A stretch of 64,000 nucleotides of DNA from Cloeon dipterum (taxonomy: Eukaryota; Arthropoda; Insecta; Ephemeroptera; Baetidae), in assembly GCF_949628265.1 (NCBI RefSeq), contig NC_088790.1, forward strand, positions 1,740,545-1,804,544, given 5' to 3'. Made by a program: the position numbers and the translations under genes. Of this stretch, positions 25,601 to 34,036 are shown one piece after another. Under the pieces are notes generated by a model that saw only the letters and a program-made list of their open reading frames with translations, did no database searches and had not been told where the DNA came from. Each line of letters opens with the position of its first letter. The first letter of the stretch is position 1.

Positions 25601-26351
25601 AAATTTAATGTCATCCTCCACCGCCGGGATTTCAAGCGGAATCAGAACCGACGTGCACAATATCGATTTTTTTCTGTGGCCGCTATGATGTTCGCGTTCG
25701 CATCATCAAATCAGAAAAATCGAGCTTTTGTGCCTGCTGAAAATCAATCATTTCTGCAAAAACCAAAATCATCAGGATTTTAGCTAAAAAGCTTGCTCAG
25801 TAAAAAGTCGGGCGGTGTTACGATTTCCCCGCGCTTTGTGACACGTGCCACGACCCCATTTAATAAAAATTGGAACAATTTCGCCTCAATTCAAAAATTC
25901 CCTTGATTTCTCAGTAGAAACGTGATTTTTTAAATTTCCCTGCGTTTTTCCACACGAACCACGCCCTCTTTTTTATAAATTCCCGGGTAAACACGCCTCC
26001 AGTACTATTTTTCATAACTTTGTGACACGTGCCACGCCTTCTTTTGATCACTTAACTGAAAAATCCCCGCGATTTCTGGTTACAAACGATTTTCCCGCGC
26101 TGTGCGGCGCTCCTTTTTTTTAAATTCACGACTTTGGAACGTTAAATCAGTATGTTTTTTCGGTTTGATTGCAGTGCAACACGTGTGCAAAGCCGCTGAT
26201 GATGCAGCAGGAGCGGCTCAACTTCTTCTCGGACTACTCGCACCCGGTGACCTGCAGCAACTGCCGCTGCACGGACACGCACTTCGTCAAGTCGCTCTTC
26301 TCCACCTTCTACCGCACCCTGCTGCCCGCGACCAAAGGCAAGCTGTACTAG
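7687..26351 (+). CDS. hdc: Headcase protein (HECA family), last three coding exons; 5' end outside window
   Basis: Coding exons are 7687-7780, 23820-24194 and 26175-26351, ending at TAG (26349-26351). Acceptors are tcgcag, ttttag and ttgcag; donors are gtgaga and gtcagt. Phases agree. The first exon encodes a stretch containing FARRQDFSSFNILPRHKVN. The second is rich in cysteine (CSRVCCLVCE, CMGCLEGW, CRTCRRRW) and holds the RYPLLDGTFFLSPRQH block. The last has CNTCAKPL, CSNCRCTD and DTHFVKSL. Together these are the conserved C-terminal region of headcase/HECA, whose paired cysteines suggest metal binding. In Drosophila headcase acts in imaginal and stem cells to restrain growth and differentiation; that role is known for the family and not shown here. 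The N-terminal HECA domain was not found and must lie upstream. The first intron is about 16 kb and contains a gustatory receptor gene on the other strand. No long reading frame follows the TAG. Confidence 0.93.
8097..8118. repeat. (GCGA)n short tandem repeat
   Basis: Five tandem GCGA units in the hdc intron. Confidence 0.85.
8500..8900. repeat. Degraded 110-bp unit followed by a partial 280-bp repeat
   Basis: 8505-8575 has GGCGGGAATTTTGAAATG and GGCGTGGC. From about 8590 the text resembles the 280-bp family (AGCTTTTCCGGAAAATCGGG, GTGGTCGGATTTCAATAAA). Confidence 0.5.
10110..10620 (+). repeat. 280-bp tandem repeat, about two copies
   Basis: The anchor AAATCTGCTCAGCGA occurs near 10130 and again near 10409, a spacing of 279 bp. 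Each unit also has ATTTTCCA, a GGAAAAGTG-like stretch and a CTTTTCCGGAAAATTGGG block. The same family is at 58260-59160. Confidence 0.75.
11571..11760 (+). repeat. Left copy of a local direct duplication
   Basis: Contains TTAAAATCACAGATCATTAA followed by GCTTG, then GGGCAAAAAATGGAA and CATTAAAGA. The same order recurs at 12330-12560, about 790 bp away. Confidence 0.7.
11870..12130. repeat. 110-bp dispersed repeat block, mixed orientation
   Basis: Begins in reverse sense (CGCGGGAATC, GGCGTGATTC, GGCATGGCACGTG) and carries forward-sense pieces (TCCCGCGAAATA) near 11980. Confidence 0.65.
12330..12560 (+). repeat. Right copy of a local direct duplication
   Basis: Matches 11571-11760 in order, with extra GC-rich insertions (GCACGCG, GCTGCGCGCA). 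A block of 110-bp repeat lies between the two copies. Confidence 0.7.
13200..13880 (+). repeat. 110-bp dispersed repeat block
   Basis: Five to six units with CGATTTTCCCGCGCTTT, CACGCCTTCTTTT and ACCACGCCCCCATTTC landmarks. Confidence 0.88.
15400..15610 (-). repeat. 110-bp dispersed repeat block, reverse orientation
   Basis: GGGCGTGGCACATGT, AAAACGCGGGATAGTA and AAGCGCGGGAAATTCG are the recognisable parts. Confidence 0.7.
16249..16271. repeat. (GT)n microsatellite
   Basis: About 11 GT units in the hdc intron. Confidence 0.9.
16559..17222. repeat. Large inverted repeat (foldback element) in the hdc intron
   Basis: Left arm 16559-16866 and right arm 16974-17222 are inverted copies. The inner 59 bp (16808-16866 and 16974-17032) are perfectly complementary and contain CACGTG. 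Outer parts are about 80-90% alike by eye. The loop is about 107 bp. A 34-bp near-identical direct repeat (16519-16552 and 17260-17293, starting AAATTGGATGTCTGCATGC) flanks it. Confidence 0.85.
18340..18560 (+). repeat. 110-bp dispersed repeat block
   Basis: GTGCCACGCCTTCTTTTA, ACGCCCCATTTTGAAA and CGATTTTCCCGAGCTTTG are visible. Confidence 0.75.
19540..19760 (-). repeat. 110-bp dispersed repeat block, reverse orientation
   Basis: Three GCGCGGGAAAATCG-like cores and GGGGGCGTGG, abutting the 3' end of the receptor gene. Confidence 0.85.
19787..19792 (-). terminator. Poly(A) signal of the nested receptor gene
   Basis: The plus strand reads tttatt, which is AATAAA on the minus strand, 16 bp beyond the stop codon at 19808. 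Confidence 0.6.
19808..21104 (-). CDS. Gustatory receptor-like seven-transmembrane chemoreceptor, five exons, nested in the hdc intron
   Basis: Spliced on the minus strand as 21104-20517, 20466-20173, 20126-20064, 20019-19927 and 19873-19808; all introns are phase 0 with GT-AG ends. The product is 367 aa, within the usual range for insect gustatory receptors. Several long hydrophobic segments are visible (for example VLFLHFHAECCHSILCIYQL and a KFLFLLLLVKQLVI stretch). The C-terminal exons encode FYGLLTVNRTLFLA followed by AYSTMVVQF, which match the position and shape of the family signature TYxxxxxQF ahead of a short tail. Short phase-0 3' exons before the last transmembrane segment are typical of the family. 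A likely poly(A) signal (AATAAA on the minus strand, 19787-19792) lies 16 bp past the stop. The ligand cannot be inferred. The start at MSGNTP is chosen because the upstream in-frame extension to 21335 is not receptor-like. The odorant-receptor branch is less likely. Confidence 0.88.
22381..22403. repeat. Perfect 10-bp hairpin
   Basis: CGACTGTGCT, a 3-nt loop GCA, then AGCACAGTCG. Function unknown. Confidence 0.8.
23090..23720. repeat. 21-bp tandem array, palindromic unit
   Basis: The unit is about GATCTCAACTTGAGACCAAAT. Its core TCTCAA-C-TTGAGA is a near-palindrome. Roughly 30 diverged copies fill the region, broken by a short unrelated stretch near 23270-23310. Because 21 is divisible by three, reading frames stay open on both strands and look like LNLRxND protein repeats. 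Single related units appear near 24425 and 27497. Confidence 0.9.
24488..24866. mobile_element. TTAA-flanked foldback MITE, copy 1
   Basis: Starts TTAAAGACCGTCTTTGACGA and ends in GACGGTGTTTAA, inverted. Inside, GATCTGCGCATGCGTCAGAG is inverted in AGATCTGACGCATGC further right. Lies in the last hdc intron. No transposase. Confidence 0.82.
25800..26110 (+). repeat. 110-bp dispersed repeat block in the last hdc intron
   Basis: Units with GACACGTGCCACGCCTTCTT, AACCACGCCCTC and CGATTTTCCCGCGCTGTG end about 65 bp before the last hdc exon. Confidence 0.85.
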
Positions 26352-27437
26352 AGGCCCCGCATCCAACCCCGCCCGACCGACAAACCGAAAAACTGACCGA
26401 AACGGCTGAATGAATTTGGAAAACCAATATATATAGCGAGTGTGACTGAGAGCACGCAAGTAATAGCAACTAAGCACTTATATATATTGTCGTCCTCTGA
26501 TTTGGATCGTTTTTCGTGCGACTTTTACGAGTTTCTGCGGTCTTTAGATGATATTGTTGAGAGAGTAGGTGCAAAACAAGTCAGCTCACGTGTACAGTTG
26601 AAGCAATATTGAAATATGTATTTACGTGGCTCCCGAACACACACACTTCCAACAACGTCCACTGCCTCAATTTTCCGGTTAACGAGACATGAAGAAAGAG
26701 GCGCCAACTCGGCCCAAAACGCAGAAAAAGAATCACCGCCAGTGTACAAATGGGAGATTAGAACACATTACTTATTAATAACACTTTGACGTTAATGTTG
26801 ACACTCTTAAAATATTTATTCCCGTCGCATTTATACCTACAAGCGCTGTTTAGTCCAGATTTACAGCCGTTGGACTACGACACACTCTACGACTATACGA
26901 ATAAAAGTCATCTTTTACGTTTTTAAAAGAAAATCAAATTAAACCGCCAGCAAAACGTTTTATAGAAAACAGTTTCGGCTTTTTATGCGATATCGACGAC
27001 GAAATTATTTTAACGAATACAATCCGTACGTTTTAAAAAAGATAAAGTGTTGATTTTGATTTGTTACATGAGACATTAAATGGTTGCAGAATATTAATCT
27101 CCTCTTTTATATTATCGGAACACCCTCACACCCCCATGACACAACATACACATAGACACACGCGCGCGTAACTACTATATATGTAACTTGATGTGTAACG
27201 CAAAAAAGAAATCCTACCAGGAGTTGAGATTTTATTACCATTTTACCCCTGCAGTTTTAATCCAGCAGCACTTTTTAAGCAGATTATGCAGTTGTTGCGT
27301 TGATTTTAATTGCATTGCAATCAATCAGGAAACACACTCAACACACAATTGAACCAATGAAATAGCGCACACCGTCGGATCGGCCCTTGCGCGCAATCTT
27401 AAGGGTTCACACCCAACCCCAATTCCATTTTTGACGC

Positions 27438-27783
27438 TGCCAATCGATTCTCCAGGGTCGAATTAGGTTCGATAGCCGAAATCGTAAACAAACGTAATGC
27501 TCTCAACTTGAGAGCGAATGATCTCAATTCGTTTATTGGCGGGTTTCCTGTTTGAATTTAGGTAGAAGAAAAGGGAGCGGCCATCTCTGATTGGTCAGAG
27601 TTCTGGACAGCAGCAGCTAGTGCTTGTTTCTTGCGCTGGCTGTTGCTGTGGCGCTGCTGTCTACAACCCTGGCCAATCAGAGAGAGCCGCTCCCTTCTTC
27701 TGCCTAATTTCAAACCGAAAACCCGCCAAAGTAAGGGTTTTTACTGTTTCTACCAAATTCGACCCTGAGGAATCGATTGGCAC
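27438..27783. mobile_element. Second foldback family, copy 1
   Basis: Ends are inverted: TGCCAATCGATTC to GGGTCGAATTAGG at the left, CCAAATTCGACCCTGAGG to AATCGATTGGCA at the right. Inner arms carry CCAATCAGAGA / TCTGATTGG and GGCGGGTTT / AAACCCGCC. No coding capacity. Confidence 0.8.
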
Positions 27784-27899
27784 GGTCAGAGATGAAATGA
27801 GGATCATTAACGATTGGCAAGGGGCCTATTTCCCGACAGCAATACTCACAGACACACGCATCGTTCTAAAAGGAGAAATTTTGAATTGGCAACCTGCAG

Positions 27900-27920
27900 T
27901 ACACACACACACACACACAT
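27900..27920. repeat. (CA)n microsatellite
   Basis: About 10 CA units downstream of hdc, just beyond a foldback element. Confidence 0.9.
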
Positions 27921-29290
27921 AAATAAAGAAATTCGACGCCCGCGCGCCGCGACGCCGCTTAAAAGTGAGACGACGGGGCGCGGGACTGGTTTTTTAAACA
28001 GATTTTTAATTGGAAATAGTACTCTGAGCGTTCTAATATCATTTAAAAAATGAGAAAATTGGAATATTGGGTTTTAGAGCGGTACAAATTGCAACCTGCA
28101 GAAGAACAAACTTGCTATTTTGCGCTGTTTGATTGGATAAAAAAAGTTTATCTATCAGCAAATCCCACCTAGTGGGCAAACCACAAATAATTATTCTACC
28201 CTGTACCTTAGACTTCGTATTTTAAGTGTTTTTTAATCGTCTCTATCGAGTGTGCTTTTTAGCAGAGGACTCAGTTGAATAGACTTTTACTAGGCGACTC
28301 GACTGCTTTCCACCGCACTTTCGGCAGACACAAAATTCAGGAGCCTGCAAAGTGGCCGCGTTCTCCTTTTCCTTTAATATATATTCAGATCTCACGGAAC
28401 CGAAACGTGTATTTTCCGTTTTCCTCGGACACTCACTGCTGGAAGATTAGAAAAAACAAAAAATACAAAAAAAAATGGAATTTTCTTCTCGACCGCTTTT
28501 AATTTGTGGCTTCCAGCACTGAGGTGTCTGATCAGTACAACTTGCTTTCGCCTAAACCAAATCGAAACGTGCTAATTTCGCTGAGTCCTTGTTGCCATAC
28601 CTCATAGTTCCATTATTATTGCAGCTATATCACGTACAAACAGTTTGCTTTGCTCATTTTTGCTCCTACAAAATGAGAAAACGCAAAATTTACCTGATAA
28701 ACGACACAACAAAATAGTTGCAACTCTAAATATTAAATTGCGTTTTATCTCGACGATATGTATGTATTCAAATATTTTAATTGTTGGTAGTGAGGTACAA
28801 ATACGATGTGGTGAACAAAAGAGAAATCGGCCGTTTTTTGTTTTCGACGAGAGTAAAAAAATAATAATAAATAACATGTTTGCGCTGATTGCTGCGGCGA
28901 TTTCTCTCTAAATAAACTTAAAAAATTCATTTTTCCTTTTTAATTTGAACACCTAGACATGAGCAGAGGGGATTTTTGCGTTGAATTCAAACATATCTCT
29001 CACACGTTCGAGAACCTGCTCATTTTATTTATTTTCAAATCTTGCAATTCATGGAGGAGGATCTTCTTCTGTAAATAGACTTTCACTTTCACTCTTTAGG
29101 GGACAACAACAACGGTTTCGGTTTAATCTCGGTTTAGCAAGTCTCAAATTCGGTGTGAAAAGGTTATTACTCCCGCACTATGATAAATACAGTATATTAT
29201 ATATATAATTAACGACTAATATGGATATATATATACATTAACAAGCGCGGCGAAAAATTACACTGTTTATTACACGCATAGGAACCACCC

Positions 29291-29341
29291 GGCAAGAAAT
29301 TGAATATCCAAGGATATCCTTCGGATGTCTGATTTCTTGCT
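29291..29341. repeat. Hairpin with a palindromic loop
   Basis: Arms 29292-29309 and 29323-29340 (GCAAGAAAT...ATCC and its inverse) enclose AAGGATATCCTT, itself a perfect 12-bp palindrome. A related GCAAGAAATTGGATATC start occurs near 45419, followed by two GGATATC blocks. Confidence 0.6.
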
Positions 29342-30639
29342 CGGAAAGATGAAGGAACTTGAATTGTGACATTTTCAGTACAAATTACGCAATTGAGTTG
29401 AAGTAGTGATTAAGAAAATTGGACAAAAATAAAATGCTGTCGGTTAACAATAAGTTGATAGCCTGTACAGAATTATTGAGTATATGATTAGGCGATTGCG
29501 TTAATTTTTGATTGACATATGAGATATGATACTTGCGGTCCTAAATTTAAAACTGTCTCGATATTTACGCCTAGTTGAACTATATCATATAGTGATGATG
29601 TGAATAATATACTCTATAATTATCTCTTTACGAAGCTATGCGATATGAGATGAATAAATACTATTGATTATCTGTGTGAGTTTATTAAGCGATTGCTCAA
29701 AAGAAAATGGAAAAGCGATGACGACATACATACTCAATAATTAGACATCAGCATTTCTTAGTCTGCTGTTCAATATCAGTTAAAGCTTTTGCTTTACGAG
29801 CTGCTGGCTAGACTAGAGACGATGCTGATTCCTCTTGTCTCAATTTACATACACTCATACATACTTACATAAAAAAATACATACTTAATTATGTGAACCA
29901 ATCTATCAACTTGTAGGCAATTAGATAAAATATATGAGTTTCATTGCCTTTATATAGCTCAAAACAAACAAACAAATTTCTCACAAAAGACTCGATGGTG
30001 AATTTTGGAAACTTTATAATATAGCTGTGTTTTTTGATATATACGAATATATTTTATTTCTCGGGATAGTACTTAATTTTGTATAATTTATAGACACACA
30101 CACGCACCCCCCTGACCTTTGCGTTCATCCGAACTACATTAGTCGTATACACATAATCTAATTACATAATTGGCCTATAAATTGAATACTCCAAAGCCCA
30201 AAATAACCCGTGAATGGTACTCGAAATACATTTATGCTAATCGGAACAAAATCAATATCGCGTTAATTAGTGTAAAAATAGGCAGACAGCATTCTATACT
30301 CACTCCAGCCCCAAGTTCAGCAGATACAGGAGACTAGATACATATACTATACACGTTATGTATACAACACACAGAATAATAATATACTGAAAATATTGTA
30401 TAACCTACACCATAGCAGTGTATTACATGTAGCGCAATAGTTTTAATTCATTAATTCCGGATATTGTGCGTCGAAATTAGCTCCAAACACACACGCCAAG
30501 CAGGATAGCCGCGCGATTTGCGAAAAATGCAAGAGCTTAAACATGATCAATGGCGTCCAGACTACACTCAATGGTCTCGGTGTAGGGATTTGCAAAATCA
30601 AATATCGATTGTTTCGTAAACGATATATTTCAGGATTTT

Positions 30640-31180
30640 TTCTGAAAACCTCAGAAAAAACGTAATTTTCCCGCGCTTTCCGATATTTTCCACGCCTTAT
30701 TATATTTTGTCCAAAGAACCACGCCCCCATTCCATGAATTTTACGATTTTACCACCTTTAGAATCATGTGTCACGCATATTTTATTAAAATTTGCGGTAA
30801 ACCACGCCCCTTTTTGAAAATTTCCGTGTGTTTTCAGTAATATCATCAAAATGTAAGATTTCCCTGCGCTTTTTACATCACGTGGCTTGGCTTCTTGTAT
30901 ATATTTTACCGGTTAACCACGCCCCCATTTCAAATTTACCATGAGTACTCAGAAATATCGTAAAAAATTTTTCCTCGGTTTTTTTATAAGTGTCATGCCT
31001 TCTTTTAAAATTTTCCGTAGATCCAGGCCCTCCTTTCAAAACTCCCGCAAATTTCCAAAAAAAAAAAAAAAATTTCCCGCGCTCTTCTTTTTTCCTGGGA
31101 ACCACGCCCTCATTTTAAAATTTCCCGCGCCAGTTGTCATGTTTTTTTTGTTAAATTTTCCAAAACGTTGAGCTTTTCTC
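30640..31180 (+). repeat. 110-bp dispersed repeat block
   Basis: Four to five units between hdc and Ask1, with ACCACGCCCCCATTCC, TTTTCCCGCGCTTTCC and similar landmarks, plus a poly(A) run at 31058-31071. Confidence 0.85.
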
Positions 31181-32230
31181 ACGTGGCCCATGATTTATTG
31201 CTGTTATCCAAGTGGAAAAAAATTAAAACCGATTATGAATCACCTAAAAACATATTTTTTGTGTGTTTGAAACAACAATCGAGTATTTTTGCACATCCCT
31301 CTACGCATGGGGCTGACAGACGATGATAATTCACGGCTCGAATTGATGTCGGAATGAAAAGGGAAAAATTGGAACCGCAAGTGGAGGGCGGTGATTAAAA
31401 TAATAGCTGAGGCTCGATATTGCATGCTCCCCTTTTTTAGTTAAAAAACGCGCGTAATCAGATTAAAAGGCAGCCAATTTTGCGAGCGTAATTCATTTTG
31501 ACAAATAGCTAATTCGAGCCGCGGCGTATATTTGCCTATATTACACAATGGAGAGATGACTCACGCAGCCCCCGCCCGCCATGCGCGCCATGCCCCGCCA
31601 GACCGATGATTTAATTAATTAAAAAGTCCGACCCTCGCGCATAGCCGTTATTTATTTTGAGCAATATGATCATAGAGTGAATGCGATTCAAACAAAGGAG
31701 AAGAACAACACCGCGTTAAAAGAAGTCAATACACAATGATAAAGCAGAGAGGTGATTTGATTAAAAGCTCAAATGATGTGACGATGCTTTTAGTATTTTA
31801 TATAAATATATTTACTATACACACACTATATCTATTTACTGCCTAGTGGATCGGAGCCTACTTCAACTCTCGCAAATATAAAAATAATTAATTACGCAAA
31901 CTGATGCTTTTCAATCTCGACGGATCGTAACAAAATTTTGTAACACCTTTTTACCGAGCATTTCCAGGTGAAATTCGAATGCTCCCGGCTTTTGGAACGC
32001 GAAATTTTGTACCGATATATTATAAGTATAATTATATAATTACTGCCTTAGGTTTTCGGAAAAACACAATTATAGCATAAATATGTAACACACGCACTTT
32101 AGAGAAATCCAAAATTTGATGTTGTCATCGTGCTTTTTGATACACACACAAATTATGCCATTTAGCTGGTAAGAACGTACTTTTAAGGGTGCAACTTGAA
32201 AATTAACGGGGGCGTCTATGGAGTTTGAGA

Positions 32231-32530
32231 TTAAAGACCGTCTTTGACGAAGTTTCTGAGCGCACCAATCGATTCCTGAGGGTCGAATCAGGTGAAGTGG
32301 ATATTTTTTCCGACCAAAAAGTCCAGCGCGACGTGCGAACTTTTTTCCCGCCAAAACAATTTGAATGCGAGAACTGCGCATGCGTCAGAGGTGGCTGGAT
32401 CTGACAAAGAAGTCAAGTGCTCAAACCAGCTCTGACGCATGCGCAGTTCTCGCATTCAAATTGTTTTGGCGGGAAAAAAGTTGTTGGTCGCGCTCGATCG
32501 GCTTCTACGGTCTTTTAAGACGGTCTTTAA
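32231..32530. mobile_element. TTAA-flanked foldback MITE, copy 2
   Basis: Begins TTAAAGACCGTCTT and ends AAGACGGTCTTTAA, a perfect 14-bp terminal inversion. An internal 44-bp arm (32347-32390) is perfectly inverted at 32430-32473. This is the best preserved copy. Confidence 0.88.
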
Positions 32531-32965
32531 GCGCGCTGATGTATGTACATGTATAAACTGTTGAACACCCACACCTACACACACAAGTTGAGTTATGATC
32601 CTGAAATTTAGCAATATTTTTGTAAAAGAACGAGGTTAAAGAGGAGGGGGTGACTCAATAAACCGACGAGAACCCGAAATAAAACACCCGCATTTTGGCT
32701 GAGATACACTTATTTTTGTAGACATGATTTTTGTTGCGTGTCGAAAACATATGTGATTCTTTATTTTGTAAAGAAAGAAAAAAGTGCAGTGCCCTGTTTC
32801 CGCTCTATCTAGAAAATTGCGACTCGCGCCCCTGCAGAGTCGGCGGCGCGAGGAACGAATTTTGTAATAAATAATTTAAAACCTCGCAGGGCGCAGCATT
32901 TAAATGCGTTTCTCAAATAATATGCAGCACCACGCGACTTACAAGTAGAACGGGAAACGCAAAGA

Positions 32966-33040
32966 TTGGATCTACTTGGCGCGGCGGAGCCCAGCAGTCG
33001 TTCCGATTGGTCCGTGTAGTGCTCCGCCACGCCAAGTAGA
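32966..33040. repeat. Inverted repeat, 22-bp arms
   Basis: TCTACTTGGCGCGGCGGAGC at the left pairs with GCTCCGCCACGCCAAGTAGA at the right around a loop of about 33 bp; one mismatch by eye. Confidence 0.7.
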
Positions 33041-34036
33041 CCGGGAATTGCGGTGTTCCCAGTGCGGGGAGAACCAAAAGCGTAACGAATGGACCATAGT
33101 AAATGAGAAAAAGTATAGTTGACAAGTTAGTTGAACAAAACCGACCGTCCAAACGAGAGATGTTGAAAGGATAGAAGAGAAAATTATTAAACAAAAAAGT
33201 ACTCCCCAAAGTTAACTCTCGTGGCGTGCGCGTTCAAAGTTTATTGTTTTTCACCCAAGCTGTGACGAAGGAACGTGTGAACATGATTTCGAGCTTACCA
33301 AGTAACGCTCAGCACTTAGTCTAATAAATTGCTAGTTAGTACTTTGCTAGAAAATGCGACGAAACGAACGCGGTTTAGGCCTACTCGTTGATCCAAACAA
33401 TTCACACGCGCGAACGAAGGCTGAAAATTTGTCAAAAACCAAACTACACACACACACTCGACATGAACTACTTTTTGCGTAAGGGAATGTGAAAGCTAAG
33501 TGATGCTAACAGTTAAGGAGCTCTTTTGATACTTTTTCACGTGCAACAAATTAATATAAAATTTTGTAACCCATATTTTTAGGCGTTTTCCTATACTCTA
33601 CGTGTCTATTGTATTGCGACCTACACATATTACTCACGTAAATAAAATACCCTACACACACACACACACTCACGCATATTCTGTAATAACAAAATGAACC
33701 CAGCCATTCTCACTTTGTAACCCGTGAAATTGCAAATAAAAAGCAGCATGGTTACTGTACTGGATTAAAAACGTCTGTTTTTCCTTTCGCAAATTAAACC
33801 TGTTCGAGTGTAAATAATTGTATATATATTTCGCACATGATTTGATCAGCAATACTTTTTATCAAAATATAACACAACATTTAAGAAATTAGTTTCAACA
33901 CTTTCTTAATCACAATGGTTAAGGCACAAGCAACCGAACAAAATTAGGAATTAAATACAGTATAAGAAGATGGACAATTCCTTTTGATTTGGTATGATCA
34001 ATTTTTGATGGCACAGAATTCATTGTAAAGCTTGAA

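Larger units (their letters stand above)
26352..34036 (+). other. Gene-free stretch between hdc and Ask1, perhaps including a long hdc 3' UTR
   Basis: No coding family is recognisable over 7.7 kb. From 26352 to about 30640 the sequence is AT-rich, has many ATATAT runs and carries only one repeat element. Pumilio-like octamers TGTANATA occur at 29070-29077, 33809-33816 and 33819-33826, and several AATAAA signals are present. Such a pattern would fit a long 3' UTR, but nothing in the sequence fixes its end. Ask1's own minus-strand 3' UTR enters from the right; an AATAAA for it lies near 33239. Confidence 0.35.
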
